Translations under genes and position numbers: made by a program | DNA from: Onstottus_B arcticum | Lineage (GTDB): Bacteria > Acidobacteriota > Blastocatellia > UBA7656 | NCBI GenBank assembly: GCA_038040485.1 | Contig: JBBPIE010000023.1 | Span: forward strand, 1 to 64,000 | Direction of reading: 5' to 3' | Length of the DNA stretch: 64,000 bases | Part shown: one piece after another, positions 26,625 to 36,150 of the stretch | How the letters are laid out: each line of letters opens with the position of its first letter | Position numbering within the stretch: position 1 is the first letter of the stretch | Notes under the pieces: generated by a model | What the model saw: the letters and a program-made list of their open reading frames with translations, nothing else | Databases searched by the model: none | What the model was told of the DNA's origin: nothing

Positions 26625-26930
26625 ATGCAGTATATTAAGCACCTCTTCGAACTATATATTTCCTATATGAAAGTCGCCTTGGTGACTATGACTGTTACTT
26701 TAGTGAGTCTTTTTTTCTACGCTGGCATTAAAACTGGAAAAGGGGAGCTGTTTAGCTATCACTTACTTATCACTCTACTGGCCGTTGTCTCAGTTCATCT
26801 TCTGGAAAGGATGCGCTTAAAGCGATTAGAGGCAGAAATCAGGCGACTTCAAGAATACCTGCTAGTAATTCAGCGCCAAGATAACAAAGAGGTCATAGAA
26901 CGGCACGTTCAAAGTAGCGTTCAACAATAG
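26625..26930 (+). CDS. small two-helix membrane protein with coiled coil
   Basis: A 101-residue protein, not recognised. Two membrane helices (about 15-34, VALVTMTVTLVSLFFYAG, and 42-60) are followed by a basic then alternating charged helix (LKRLEAEIRRLQEYLLVIQ), a likely cytoplasmic coiled coil. AT-rich like its upstream neighbour, with which it forms an operon-like pair. The two could be partner subunits of a membrane complex; no family is named with confidence. GGAAAC before the ATG is a weak ribosome site. Confidence 0.65.
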   Translation: MQYIKHLFELYISYMKVALVTMTVTLVSLFFYAGIKTGKGELFSYHLLITLLAVVSVHLLERMRLKRLEAEIRRLQEYLLVIQRQDNKEVIERHVQSSVQQ

Positions 26931-26946
26931 CTATTCCCACTTATCC

Positions 26947-27037
26947 TTCGTTCTCCTCAACCCTCTTCTCCTCTTCTCCTCCTCTGCTCCCCTTCGCCCC
27001 CTTAGCCCTCTTCGCGCCTTCTCCCCTCGCCCCTTCG
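26947..27037. repeat. C/T-rich tract complementary to 26113-26173
   Basis: A polypyrimidine stretch made of irregular CCCCTTCGC and CTCTTCTCC units. It is the reverse complement in type of the purine repeat at 26113-26173, so the two form loose inverted borders of the AT-rich island. Confidence 0.7.
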
Positions 27038-27094
27038 CTGTTATCCTTCTCGCTCTGCTTAGATGAAGTTGAACTTCCCCGACACGAGGTTTTC

Positions 27095-27514
27095 ATGCAC
27101 CGACAGATGATAGCCGTACTGATGGCGGTCGTTTTGCTGGCAGCCGTGCTGGTGGGTTGCTCATTGCGCAGCAGCGAAGCGCCGCTCGAAGACGTGGACA
27201 AGGCCGCCGGACTCTTCTTTCAACGACTCGCGGAGGCCGACTACGAGACGATCTACAAAGACACCGCCAAGCGTTTCAAGGAAAAGAAGACTCACGACGA
27301 GATCGTCGGGAGTCTCAAGGAACTCGGCGAGTACGGCAAAGTTTTGCAGCATGCGCGGATCAGCACTGGCTTTGAGGGAGAAGGCAAGGATCTGATTGTC
27401 GGCGCTGTCTACGGCACCACGTTCGAGCGGCGCGGCGGCAACCTGACTCTCTATTTTGTCGATGAAGGCGGGGAGTGGCGCCTGATAGGTTTTGCCATGA
27501 AGGTCCGCGGATGA
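27095..27514 (+). CDS. small lipoprotein, DUF4019/DUF3887-like
   Basis: A 139-residue lipoprotein. The signal peptide ends in the lipobox LVGC (Cys22). The mature part has the fold pattern of small NTF2-like/DUF4019 proteins: a helix starting KAAGLFFQRLAEADYETIYKDT, then strands KDLIVGAVYGTTFE and NLTLYFVDEGGEWRLIGF, the last a typical closing strand. Such proteins are usually periplasmic with no known catalysis. GAGG lies before the ATG. The large subtilase gene follows 75 bp downstream on the same strand and may be cotranscribed. Confidence 0.8.
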   Translation: MHRQMIAVLMAVVLLAAVLVGCSLRSSEAPLEDVDKAAGLFFQRLAEADYETIYKDTAKRFKEKKTHDEIVGSLKELGEYGKVLQHARISTGFEGEGKDLIVGAVYGTTFERRGGNLTLYFVDEGGEWRLIGFAMKVRG

Positions 27515-27589
27515 TTCATGCGAAGCGTCGTCGCTCGCCAATTACCACCGGCCTGCATGCGGTTTAGCTTTGCTTCAAGAGGAGGCTTT

Positions 27590-30500
27590 ATGCGAAGGGT
27601 TTTGTTCTTGATCGCTCTCGCCATTTTCATTGCGGGATCGTCGGCCGTCGCTCGAGTCGAACGCCGGGTTGGCGATTCGAACATACGAGCGATAAAGGCC
27701 CGCTTAAAGTCCGCGGCTCGGCGTGAATTCACCGTCGCGGCAGGCAGTTATCGGAGCCCTTCGAATCTTCGAAAGGTCGTGATTCAGTCTGACGACGCGG
27801 GGGCGCTCGATCGAGCCGCCGCCTCGGGTGCGACCGAGCTGGCGGACTACGGCTCGTTCAAGCTGTTCGCGATGGATCAATCGGCTGTCGAGGCCCAGCA
27901 GCAGACCGGGCTGTCCGGAGAGGCCGCTTCCGGCGACTCGGTTACCGACTCTCGGCGCGAGTTCACAATCCGTGACGACTTCAACGTGCTGCTTCTGAGG
28001 TCGGGCGCCGTCGACACGACTGCCGAAGACACGCCGGGCAATTTCATAGGCTTGGGCAGGGCGGCAACGCCCGGACGGTCTCAAACCGCCGCGCTGAGTC
28101 AGAGTGCGAGCGGCTCGCAACTCCGGTTGATTCAATTCATCGGTCCGGTCAAGCGCGCGTGGCTCGATCGCGTGCGAGCGGCCGGACTCGAGCTGATTGC
28201 TTACGTTCCGAACAACGGTTATCTGGTGCGCGGCGATGTCCGCCAAACCGCGCGGCTTTCGACGCTTGCCGACAGCGATGAGCGGTTTGTTCAGTGGGAA
28301 GGCGGCTTCGAAGCTCAACATAAGATTCATCCCGCGCTTGTTGACTCCGTCAAGGCCGACCCCGAGGGCGAAGTCACCGTCGCCGTTCAGGTCGCGCGCA
28401 GCAGCTCACGCAAAGACCCGCGCGAGGAGAGCGACATTCGGTCCGCGCGGCGACTGGCCTCTTCGGTGATCGGAGACGCTTACGAGGTTTCGAATTTCGC
28501 CAACCTTAAGATGAGGATCCCGGCCTCGAAGGTCTCGCAGCTGGCAGCGTTGCCCAACGTCGTCAACATCGAGCCGTGGGCTGCGCCTCAGTTGTTCGAC
28601 GAGAGGTCGAATCAGATCATAGCGGCGAACCTGAGCGCCGATGGGAAGTCGCCGAACGGGCCGGGCTACATGAGCTGGCTTGCGGAACACGGGTTCACTT
28701 CGCGATTTGGCTTTGCGATAGACGTGACGGACACCGGCCTGGATCGCGGGTCGACGGCCGCCGACAAGCTGCACCCGGATTTTCTCGACTCGCAAAATCA
28801 GAGCCGGGTCCTTTACGCGCGCGACTACACGTCCGAGCTTGATGCCGGAGACGTGGAGGGACACGGCACGATAAATCTGTCGATCGCGGGCGGAGCTAAC
28901 ACGTCAGCGGCAACTGGCGCGCGCGACTCCGCCGGGTTCAACTACGGTCTGGGCGTCGCTCCGTTTGCGTTGCTGGGTTCGTCAAGAATCTTCCAGTCGG
29001 CGGGGCGGTTCGATCTGATCGAGCCCTACACAAAACTTGTGTCTGAAGCTTATCGCGACGGCGCGCGTGTCCAGTCGAACAGTTGGGGCTCGATATCGAA
29101 CTCTTACACCATCGATTCACAGGAGTACGATCTAAGGGTGCGCGACGCGGCTCCGGCTCAAGCGGGCAATCAGGAAATCCCGATCTGTTTTGCAGCGGGG
29201 AACTCGGGCTTCAGAGAAACGATCAGTTCGCCCAGCAGCGCGAAGAACGTCATCTCGGTGGCGGCCAGCGAGAACTCGCGGAAGGGCGGCGAGGACGGAT
29301 GCGGGGTGATTGACACGGAAGCCGACAACGCTTCGGAGATGGCTTCCTTTTCGTCGAGCGGGCCGACGGACGACAAGCGCATCAAACCTGACATAACCGC
29401 GCCGGGCACTCACATCCAAGGCGCGGCCTCGCAGCATCCCGACTTCAACGGCGAAGGCGTCTGCGGGGAGGCCTTTCAGAAGCCTTACTGGCCCGCAGGC
29501 CAGACGCTGTACACCTGGTCGAGCGGGACCAGCCATTCGACGCCGCAAGTTGCCGGCGCGGCGGCACTCGCGCGGCAGTTCTTCTTGAATCGCAGCGAAG
29601 AGCCAAGCGCCGCGCTCATAAAGGCGCTGCTGCTCGGGACCGCAAGTTACATGACTGGCGAGGGAGCGGGCGGGAACTTGCCTCACGTGCGGCAGGGCTG
29701 GGGATTGTTGAATCTGAACCGCGCGTTTGACGGTGCTTCGAAGATCTTCGTCAACCAGACCACCAGCTTTACCGACAGCGGACAGGAGTTTGTCTTTACG
29801 GGCGAGGTCAAGGACTCGACTCAGCCGGTTCGTGTGATGCTCGCCTGGTCGGACGCGCCGGGTTTTTCGGCGGCCGCGCCGTGGGTCAACGACCTGGATC
29901 TCGAAGTGTCGATCAACGGCCAGGTTTATCGTGGGAATAACTTAAAAGGTCAGGAGTCGCAGCCCGGGGGCGCGGCCGACTTCAGGAACAACGTCGAGGG
30001 CGTTTGGCTTCCTGCGGGAACCATAGGTACTTTTGTCGTGCGCGTTCGGGCTAGCAACATCGCGGGCGACGGAGTTCCGGGAAACGGGGACGCTACAGAT
30101 CAGGACTTTGCGCTTCTGGTTTACAACGGCGAGAAGAAGGACGCGGCGGTAGCATCATTTGCAGGAGCAGTGATTGCAGGAGGCGGCGACGCGTTCGCGG
30201 ACCCGGGCGAGACGGTGCAGATGCGCGTGAGTCTGGGCGACCTCTCGCCAATCTCGTTGATTGGCGCGCATGCGACGCTCTCCAGCAAGACTGCGGGCGT
30301 GACCGTGACTGCTGGGGCTTCAGACTTCCCGAACATCGCGCCGGGGCAGACGGCCGAAGGTCTCAGCGCGTTTTCTTTCTCGATCGATCGAAGCGTGGCT
30401 TGTGGAACTCCGATGTCTTTCGTGCTGGATGTCACCAGCCAGGGGCTGCTCTCGCGCGTGCCCTTCAGCGTGACCACCGGGCGCTTGCAGCCGGTTGAGC

Positions 30501-31057
30501 TGTTCGCCGACGACGTGGAATCGGGCGAGTCGAAATGGAGTCACGGAAGTCTAATCAAGAAAAAGAAGAACCGCGTCGACACCTGGCGAGTCTCGTCAAA
30601 GCGGGTTCGCTCGGGCGGCAACGCATGGTTTTCCACTGATCCGGGCTCGAAGGCTACCGATTCGTTTCTTGCGACTGCGCCGATCGTCTTGCCCTCGGAT
30701 GGGCGGAACTTGCAGTTGGTCTTTTATCACACGTTCGAATTCGAGCGCGGCACGTTTGACGGAGGGGTGATCGAGATTTCCACGGGCTGGGACTTCGAGG
30801 ACCTGGGCGCAAAGATACTGCAAGGCGGGTACAACGGGACAATCTTCGACCTCGACTCGAACCCGATTGGTGGGCAGGCGGCGTGGGTCGAAGGGCGGCT
30901 CAGCGCGTTGCAGGAGGTAGTGGTGGACTTGTCGAGCTTCGCGGGGAAAACGGTGACGATCCGGTTTCGAATTGGGACTGATGCAGACGGCAAGGGATTC
31001 GGCTGGTACATCGACGACGTTAGCTTGCGAGGCGACCGCGCGAGCTGCACGCAATAG
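27590..31057 (+). CDS. secreted subtilisin-like serine protease (S8)
   Basis: An 1155-residue exported protease. The start at 27590 is set by AGGAGG 5 nt upstream and opens a signal peptide (RRVLFLIALAIFIAGSSAVA). A long propeptide-like region of about 350 residues comes before the S8 catalytic domain. The triad is Asp381 in VTDTGLD, His425 in GHGT and Ser648 in GTSHSTP; oxyanion Asn is in AAGNSGF. The C-terminal 450 residues are beta-rich: a jelly-roll (P-domain/CUB-like) segment FTGEVKDSTQPVRVMLAWSD, a segment resembling a gliding-type or immune-inhibitor domain (VELFADDVESGESKWSHG) and a final LamG-like block ending in GFGWYIDDVSL. Likely an extracellular degrader of protein. No sorting signal is seen at the C-terminus. 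Confidence 0.93.
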   Translation: MRRVLFLIALAIFIAGSSAVARVERRVGDSNIRAIKARLKSAARREFTVAAGSYRSPSNLRKVVIQSDDAGALDRAAASGATELADYGSFKLFAMDQSAVEAQQQTGLSGEAASGDSVTDSRREFTIRDDFNVLLLRSGAVDTTAEDTPGNFIGLGRAATPGRSQTAALSQSASGSQLRLIQFIGPVKRAWLDRVRAAGLELIAYVPNNGYLVRGDVRQTARLSTLADSDERFVQWEGGFEAQHKIHPALVDSVKADPEGEVTVAVQVARSSSRKDPREESDIRSARRLASSVIGDAYEVSNFANLKMRIPASKVSQLAALPNVVNIEPWAAPQLFDERSNQIIAANLSADGKSPNGPGYMSWLAEHGFTSRFGFAIDVTDTGLDRGSTAADKLHPDFLDSQNQSRVLYARDYTSELDAGDVEGHGTINLSIAGGANTSAATGARDSAGFNYGLGVAPFALLGSSRIFQSAGRFDLIEPYTKLVSEAYRDGARVQSNSWGSISNSYTIDSQEYDLRVRDAAPAQAGNQEIPICFAAGNSGFRETISSPSSAKNVISVAASENSRKGGEDGCGVIDTEADNASEMASFSSSGPTDDKRIKPDITAPGTHIQGAASQHPDFNGEGVCGEAFQKPYWPAGQTLYTWSSGTSHSTPQVAGAAALARQFFLNRSEEPSAALIKALLLGTASYMTGEGAGGNLPHVRQGWGLLNLNRAFDGASKIFVNQTTSFTDSGQEFVFTGEVKDSTQPVRVMLAWSDAPGFSAAAPWVNDLDLEVSINGQVYRGNNLKGQESQPGGAADFRNNVEGVWLPAGTIGTFVVRVRASNIAGDGVPGNGDATDQDFALLVYNGEKKDAAVASFAGAVIAGGGDAFADPGETVQMRVSLGDLSPISLIGAHATLSSKTAGVTVTAGASDFPNIAPGQTAEGLSAFSFSIDRSVACGTPMSFVLDVTSQGLLSRVPFSVTTGRLQPVELFADDVESGESKWSHGSLIKKKKNRVDTWRVSSKRVRSGGNAWFSTDPGSKATDSFLATAPIVLPSDGRNLQLVFYHTFEFERGTFDGGVIEISTGWDFEDLGAKILQGGYNGTIFDLDSNPIGGQAAWVEGRLSALQEVVVDLSSFAGKTVTIRFRIGTDADGKGFGWYIDDVSLRGDRASCTQ

Positions 31058-31123
31058 GCTTGGCGGAGATTCGGCTAGCAGGTTTCTGAAAGCGCCAAGA
31101 AACCATCACGCGGACAATCCGAT

Positions 31124-31378
31124 AATCCCACCAACGCAGTTGGTGGTCAGTTCATACTCGGCCTACAAGCAAGAAAGCGGCGGGCTCTTGTTGAATCCCA
31201 CCAACGCAGTTGGTGGTTCGTTCATACCCGGCCTACCGCGGCTCGTGTTTACTTTCCGGCTGATCTGAGCCAGTCGGATATGAACAATCCACCAACTGCG
31301 TTGGTGGGATTCGGAGACCCCGCTCACGGTCCTGTGTAGGTTGAGTATGAACGAACCACCAACTGCGTTGGTGGGATT
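31124..31378. repeat. hairpin element cluster A, two direct plus two inverted copies
   Basis: Four copies of a 40-43-bp element lie at 31124-31166, 31194-31236, 31274-31311 and 31336-31378. Each has the stem CCACCAAC-GTTGGTGG followed by a conserved tail ending in GCCTAC (or starting GTAGG in the inverted copies). The first two point right and the last two left. They occupy most of the 363-bp gap between the subtilase and the MutS-like gene. Confidence 0.9.
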
Positions 31379-31420
31379 GCACTTGAATACTCATGGGTTA
31401 TCGCCTGTTGCACGAACCTG

Positions 31421-33289
31421 CTAGTCCTCTATCTCGACAGGCAGTCCTTCCATCCGCATGATCTTCAGGGCGTTGGTTGTAGGACAAGGACCAGGTCTCA
31501 GCTCATAGTCGAAGATCATCCGGCCGTCCCTTACTTCTTCTCTGAAGTGGTAGTTGGCGATCCCAGGAATTTCTTCGGCGAGTTTTACCAATTCCAGATC
31601 GTGAGTGGCGATTGCTCCAACCACGGATCGTTTTGCCAAACCACGGATATAAGACCGGCTGCCAATGTGCCGCTCAACGTTGTTTGTTCCTCTGAAGATT
31701 TCGTCTATGAGAAAGAACAACGGCAAGCCGTCGCCGTTGTCACAGGCAGCAAGCAACGCTTTGAGCCGCTTCACTTCGGCGTAAAAATAAGACATTCCGT
31801 CCGTCACCGAATCACTGACCTTGATGCAGGTAAAAACTCTGAACAACGAAGTCTCGATGCTGGCGGCATTAACGGGAGCGCCCGCGTAAGCCAGGCATAG
31901 ATTTGTCCCGAGAGTCCTCAGAAGTGTGCTCTTGCCGGCCATATTCGAGCCGGTAATGATTGCGATTGCTTGTTCGTCGTTCAGGGCAAAGTCATTGCAC
32001 ACTTTCTCACTGGTTGGAATTAAAGGATGACCCAACGCTTCGGCCCTAAACATGAGACGCTCGCCATTGGTGGAAGCGTCCTTGGGAAAGACGTAGTCGG
32101 GATTCAGATAAGCGAAGTTGGCCAATGAATTCAGCGCCTCGAGCTCGAACAGAATGTCCAGCCAAACTGGCAACAACGACTTGATTCTTGCTTTAGCCTG
32201 GTTCAGACGGATGGCGTAGTAGAAATCCCACGGGACGAGGGCGTGGACGCAAAACCAGACGATCGGATTTGCTCGCAGGCTCAAAGCCGACGCGAGTCGT
32301 TCGACGCGCTTCAGTTGGACCGAAGGGCGACTGTTCGTGTTTAGGAATGGCGCACACAGCCCGGCCAACTCGGGGCGATCGCGATGCGGGTACGATTCGA
32401 GGTGTTGGAAAACCGCTCTCAACTGGTTGAGCGAAAGTTCCATCGACAGAGCTTCCTTGAAAGAGCCAACCTCTCTCGCTCTCAACAGGGATGCCAAGAA
32501 CAGAACGCTGAAGTAGATAAGAAACGAGGTCTGCCAGAGCGAAGGCATCAAGCCGAGCATTGACCGCGTGAATAGAATCAGGTTTGTCGCGGATAGAACA
32601 ATCAATACAAAGAGAATCGGCTTTAGCGATCTGAAAGGCGTGCTACGCTGAAGCCATTCCAGCAACGCGCTCGCATCCCATTGCTTGTTTGAGCCTTTGG
32701 AAGCGAGCGCCGAAAAGAGCGCGAACTTATCACGAAAGAGCGGGCAAGACGAAAGCTCTCGAACAAGCGATTGCCTCTTTTGAATGAGGTGGACATCCGG
32801 GGCAGAGCTCAATAACCAGGCCCTGAGCCGCTCGCTGCCCTCCCGCGTGATGGCAGTGTCCATAAGCTGGTGTAACGATCGCTCGCCAGTTATGTCCAGG
32901 TCGATCTCATACGGATGTTCAGGTTGAGGAGCTATGGAGGGCGGTGAAGGAATGTTCTCCCAATCCAGATTGAGCCGAGCTACATGTGTTGACTTTATCT
33001 TTAACCAGATCTCGTGCCTGGCGATGCTGCGTTTTATTCTTCTATGGTAGAAGACGGCAATGCTCAATACGATCACCAGGATCGCATTCAAAGTCCAAAC
33101 GAATTGATCTCCAACGAGCCGCAAAGAAATCACAGATACGACTGCAGCGAGAATTATGGCCCCGCGAAACCTCGAGTAGTATTCGCTCGCGCTGCGAAGT
33201 CTCTTGAGCCGTTGATCCAGCCGCCTGATATGACTCTCAAGCGCACGCACGAGCGCTTCTCTCTTATCATGTGAATAAGCGCCTTTCAC
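31421..33289 (-). CDS. membrane-associated MutS-like ATPase
   Basis: A 622-residue member of the MutS superfamily lacking the mismatch-reading domains. Two hydrophobic pairs (about residues 45-82 and 220-270) look like membrane helices, unlike true MutS. The C-terminal ATPase is complete: Walker A GSNMAGKS (446-454), Walker B FFLIDEIFRGTNNVER, and the GAIATHD switch. A clamp-like helical region precedes it. Such proteins occur widely but their role in repair is unproven. The start is GTG at 33289, with an ideal GGAGGT site 5 nt upstream. It stands alone on its strand. Coordinates end in a short acidic tail. Confidence 0.88.
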   Translation of the reverse strand: MKGAYSHDKREALVRALESHIRRLDQRLKRLRSASEYYSRFRGAIILAAVVSVISLRLVGDQFVWTLNAILVIVLSIAVFYHRRIKRSIARHEIWLKIKSTHVARLNLDWENIPSPPSIAPQPEHPYEIDLDITGERSLHQLMDTAITREGSERLRAWLLSSAPDVHLIQKRQSLVRELSSCPLFRDKFALFSALASKGSNKQWDASALLEWLQRSTPFRSLKPILFVLIVLSATNLILFTRSMLGLMPSLWQTSFLIYFSVLFLASLLRAREVGSFKEALSMELSLNQLRAVFQHLESYPHRDRPELAGLCAPFLNTNSRPSVQLKRVERLASALSLRANPIVWFCVHALVPWDFYYAIRLNQAKARIKSLLPVWLDILFELEALNSLANFAYLNPDYVFPKDASTNGERLMFRAEALGHPLIPTSEKVCNDFALNDEQAIAIITGSNMAGKSTLLRTLGTNLCLAYAGAPVNAASIETSLFRVFTCIKVSDSVTDGMSYFYAEVKRLKALLAACDNGDGLPLFFLIDEIFRGTNNVERHIGSRSYIRGLAKRSVVGAIATHDLELVKLAEEIPGIANYHFREEVRDGRMIFDYELRPGPCPTTNALKIMRMEGLPVEIED

Positions 33290-33383
33290 TCAATACCTCC
33301 TCTCCTAAAGGGGCGCAACCGGCAGGCGACTTGCAAAGCGTCTGATGCCAGCCACTGGAGATCGTCCTACCTTCAATTCTCAG

Positions 33384-33478
33384 CGTTGTCTTTGCGTCTC
33401 GGCGACTCTGCGGTCAGCAAGATTTCGGGGCTAACTAACCGCAGAGGCGCTGAGTCGCCGAGGTTACGCCAGAGAAGG
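33384..33478. repeat. inverted repeat, CTCTGCGGTTAG family
   Basis: Left arm (TTTGCGTCTCGGCGACTCTG, from 33391) and right arm (CCGCAGAGGCGC...GCCGAG, to 33462) pair around a loop with GGGGCTAACTAACC. The 344-bp gap 33290-33633 otherwise shows nothing recognisable. The element is related in sequence to those at 56502-56577 and 61840-61960. Confidence 0.8.
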
Positions 33479-33633
33479 CATTCAATCAGGACGCCATCTC
33501 GCGCCGCGATAGTCGCTGACAAACTCGGATCCTAGCCTATAATGCGTTCAAGACAAGTGTATGGGAAGCAAATCCGTTGGCCTGAGCGTGACGTAAATCT
33601 GAGGAGTCGCCATACTTTGGAGGATTCTACGCG

Positions 33634-34983
33634 ATGACAAGGCGAGTGTTGTGTGCTCTGCTCAAGCTTAGCCTGCGCATCTTTTTTCGACGCATTGAGG
33701 TTGCGGGACTCGAACGCGTGCCGCGCACCGGGCCTGTGATCTTTGTTCTCAATCATCCGAACGGATTGCTCGACCCGATCTTCATTCTTTGTCTTGCTCC
33801 GCGACCGATCTCGTTTCTGGCGAAGTCCGCGATTTTTCGGATGCCGCTGATAGGTTCGCTGGCGCGGGCGATGGATTCGATACCGGTCTATCGCCGCCAG
33901 GACACTGGGGAAGACGTATCGAAGAACCGTGAGACTTTTGAGCGGAGCCGCGATCTACTCGCGCGCGGAGGCACGATTGGGATTTGCCCGGAAGGCGTTT
34001 CGCACAATGAGCCGAGGCTGCTGCCGCTCAAGACTGGCGCGGCGCGGATCGCGTTGGGGGCGGCCTCGTGCGGCGCGGGGCTCGATGTGAAGATCGTGCC
34101 GGCCGGACTTTACTACACGGCGAAGACGACGTTTCGAAGCGCGGCGCTTCTGTATTTCGGCGAGCCGCTGCGAGTCGAGCCCGTCGCGCTTGACGCGGAC
34201 CGCGACCCTCCGCGCGAGGCCGTACAGGCTCTTTCGAATCGAATCGAGTCCGCGCTACGCGAAGTCGTGCTCAACGCCGAGCACCAGGAATCGCTCGCGA
34301 CAATCGCGAGAGCCGAGCGCATCTTTTCATCGGCGGACGACGGCGCGGGGGGAGAGCATCGGCTAAAACGCGAGCTTCGGTTGCGGCGCCGGTTTATCGA
34401 GGGATATGCGTTTCACCGGTCACGCTCGCTTGAGCGGCTGGCGCGGCTTGAAGCGCGCATCAGGTGCTACGAGGAGTCGTTGAAACACGCCGGGCTCGAT
34501 GTCGAAGACTTGTCGGCTTCTGAACTCTCCGCGGGGCAGGTCACTCTTTACACGCTGAAGCGCGTGTTGCCGTATCTTGTTCTTTCGCCGTTCGCGATTG
34601 CGGGCTCGCTGGTACATTATCCGGCCTATCGGCTGGCCGGGTTTTTCGCCACCAAATTCTCGCGCTCGGAAGACGACGTGGTCTCGACCATCAAGATATT
34701 TGCGGCGATGCTTTTGTTTCCTTTGACCTGGTTCGCGATTGCGGCGCTGAGTTACGCGCTGATCGGATGGAAGATGGCGGTTGCGGCATTGTTGGCAGCG
34801 CCGGCGGCGGGCTACGCGGCAGTATTGTTCTTCGAGGAGCTTGACCGCGTGATTGGTGGAACAAAGAGCCTTGCCTTTCTCATCCGCCGCCGCTGGTTTT
34901 TCCTTCAACTTCTTGCCGAGCGCCGGGCAATCCACGATGAGATTCTGGCGCTCGGCGACGAAGCGTCACGCGCGGCGGTCTGA
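33634..34983 (+). CDS. 1-acyl-glycerol-3-phosphate acyltransferase family protein (PlsC)
   Basis: A 449-residue acyltransferase that would transfer an acyl chain to lysophosphatidic acid or a related lysolipid at the membrane. The catalytic NHxxxxD box is H41-PNGLL-D47. The binding blocks are FPEG-like CPEGVSHNEPRLLPLKTGAARIAL, around residues 126-150, and IVPAGLYY. The family core ends near residue 220. The remaining half is unusual: a helical region with many arginines, then two to three membrane helices (about 305-330, 355-380, 385-405). GGAGGA lies 9 nt before the ATG. It may form part of phospholipid synthesis with pgsA, but they are not adjacent. Confidence 0.9.
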   Translation: MTRRVLCALLKLSLRIFFRRIEVAGLERVPRTGPVIFVLNHPNGLLDPIFILCLAPRPISFLAKSAIFRMPLIGSLARAMDSIPVYRRQDTGEDVSKNRETFERSRDLLARGGTIGICPEGVSHNEPRLLPLKTGAARIALGAASCGAGLDVKIVPAGLYYTAKTTFRSAALLYFGEPLRVEPVALDADRDPPREAVQALSNRIESALREVVLNAEHQESLATIARAERIFSSADDGAGGEHRLKRELRLRRRFIEGYAFHRSRSLERLARLEARIRCYEESLKHAGLDVEDLSASELSAGQVTLYTLKRVLPYLVLSPFAIAGSLVHYPAYRLAGFFATKFSRSEDDVVSTIKIFAAMLLFPLTWFAIAALSYALIGWKMAVAALLAAPAAGYAAVLFFEELDRVIGGTKSLAFLIRRRWFFLQLLAERRAIHDEILALGDEASRAAV

Positions 34984-35166
34984 GTTGGCAAGCAGAGAGG
35001 GATTTCGGACTGCGGCGTTCGCGCGGTTTCTCTCACGCCTCGAGTCATTCAGCCAAGCGCAGCGAACGCACAGACCGCGTCGCACTCCAAAACCGTTGCA
35101 GCCTTCTTGGATGACAGATACAAGGTTAGGTACCCACAGCACCGCCAGTTGGCTTATAATGAACTC

Positions 35167-35430
35167 ATGGCACGAGGATGGGAGAGCAAGTCAGTTGAAG
35201 AACAAATAAACGCGGTCGAGGACAGGCAGCACGACAAGGACAAGGCTGCGGTGAAGGCGTCCGACGTCGAGCGGCGAAAACGAAAACAAGGGCTGCTGCT
35301 GGAGCGGGGCAGGATCACAAGAGAAATGGAACAGTCGCACAAGAAGCAATACCTTGTGTTGCTCGAGCGCGCGCTTGCGCACATAGACGCCGAGATCGCC
35401 GGTTTGGACCAGCCTGAGATTCCGAAATAA
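35167..35430 (+). CDS. small coiled-coil protein of unknown function
   Basis: An 87-residue, highly charged helical protein (KAAVKASDVERRKRKQGLLL and following), predicted coiled coil, cytoplasmic, not recognised. The frame is open upstream to a TTG at 35107. The ATG at 35167 has no Shine-Dalgarno site, but TATAAT lies at 35155-35160, so that transcription could start at the A of the ATG (a leaderless message). The -35 region is poor. Coding status is moderately supported by codon use. Confidence 0.5.
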   Translation: MARGWESKSVEEQINAVEDRQHDKDKAAVKASDVERRKRKQGLLLERGRITREMEQSHKKQYLVLLERALAHIDAEIAGLDQPEIPK

Positions 35431-35584
35431 GCGGACACCTAGACCTGCGCGCGGGCATCTCGCACGCCCGTCCTAATTGTGCGAAGAGGCGTCTGCCGGC
35501 GTCGCGAAATGAGGGAAGCTGTGGATCGGAACGGCCGCGCTCCCGGAAGCTGCGGCCGAGGTGATCGCGCCCACCAGCAGGAAC

Positions 35585-36079
35585 ATGCCGGCTTATCTGA
35601 TTCGACGATTGACCCGCGACGACGAGCCCTTTCTTTGGGAGATGCTTTACCACGCTGTCTATGTTCCAGAGGGACACGCAGCCTTCCAAAAGGATGTCGT
35701 GAATGAACCTGAGATTGCCCGATATGTTCTTGGGTGGGGAAGGGCCGGCGATCAAGGGTTCGCCGCAGTCGAGGAATCAACTTCAAGAGCTGTCGGCGCC
35801 GCGTGGATTCGGTTGTTCACCGCAGCGAACAAAGCCTACGGCTACGTGGCGGAGGACGTACCGGAACTGTCAGTTGCGTTGCTGCCTGAATATCGAAATC
35901 AAGGAATCGGCACAAGCCTGATGAATCGTTTGATCCACGCGACCGGGGATCAATACCGGGCACTGTCGCTCAGCGTATCGGCGGACAATCCGGCGGCGCG
36001 GCTCTACAAAAGATTGGGCTTTAAAGTCGTCGAACGGGTTGGTACTTCGCTGACGATGATGAAGGATTGCGCAACTTAA
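35585..36079 (+). CDS. GNAT family N-acetyltransferase
   Basis: A 164-residue acetyltransferase that would move an acetyl group from acetyl-CoA to an amine of unknown identity. The fold markers are in order: an N-terminal IRRLTRDDEPFLWEML segment, strand VALLPEYRNQGIG (residues about 98-110) containing the R/Q-x-x-G-x-G/A acetyl-CoA pyrophosphate loop as RNQGIG, then LSVSADNPAARLYKRLGFKVVER, the usual motif B. The start is ATG 35585 with AGG five bases upstream; a GTG at 35561 is in frame. It converges with the S9 peptidase gene. Confidence 0.9.
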   Translation: MPAYLIRRLTRDDEPFLWEMLYHAVYVPEGHAAFQKDVVNEPEIARYVLGWGRAGDQGFAAVEESTSRAVGAAWIRLFTAANKAYGYVAEDVPELSVALLPEYRNQGIGTSLMNRLIHATGDQYRALSLSVSADNPAARLYKRLGFKVVERVGTSLTMMKDCAT

Positions 36080-36126
36080 GGCGGCCGGCGACCTAAGTCC
36101 CTGAGAATTGACGGTCCGCGCGGAAT

Positions 36127-36150
36127 GTGAGCCCCGGGCTCCCGGGCTCA
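36127..36150. terminator. GC-rich hairpin between convergent genes
   Basis: TGAGCCC at the left pairs with GGGCTCA at the right, with a CG-rich centre. The element overlaps the stop of the S9 peptidase gene and lies 47 bp after the GNAT stop. No T-tract follows, so termination is only suggested. Confidence 0.35.

Noticed and set aside
26217..26930. prophage remnant
   Set aside because: AT-rich and foreign-looking, but there is no integrase, phage structural gene or attachment site. The two genes are merely small membrane proteins.
31124..31378. CRISPR array
   Set aside because: The copies are in both orientations, spacers differ in length (about 25-38 bp), only four copies exist and no cas gene is near. 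The same holds for 38421-38674.
31421..33289. mismatch repair protein MutS or MutS2
   Set aside because: It lacks the N-terminal mismatch-binding domain and the Smr nuclease domain, and has membrane-like helices. Only the ATPase and clamp regions match.
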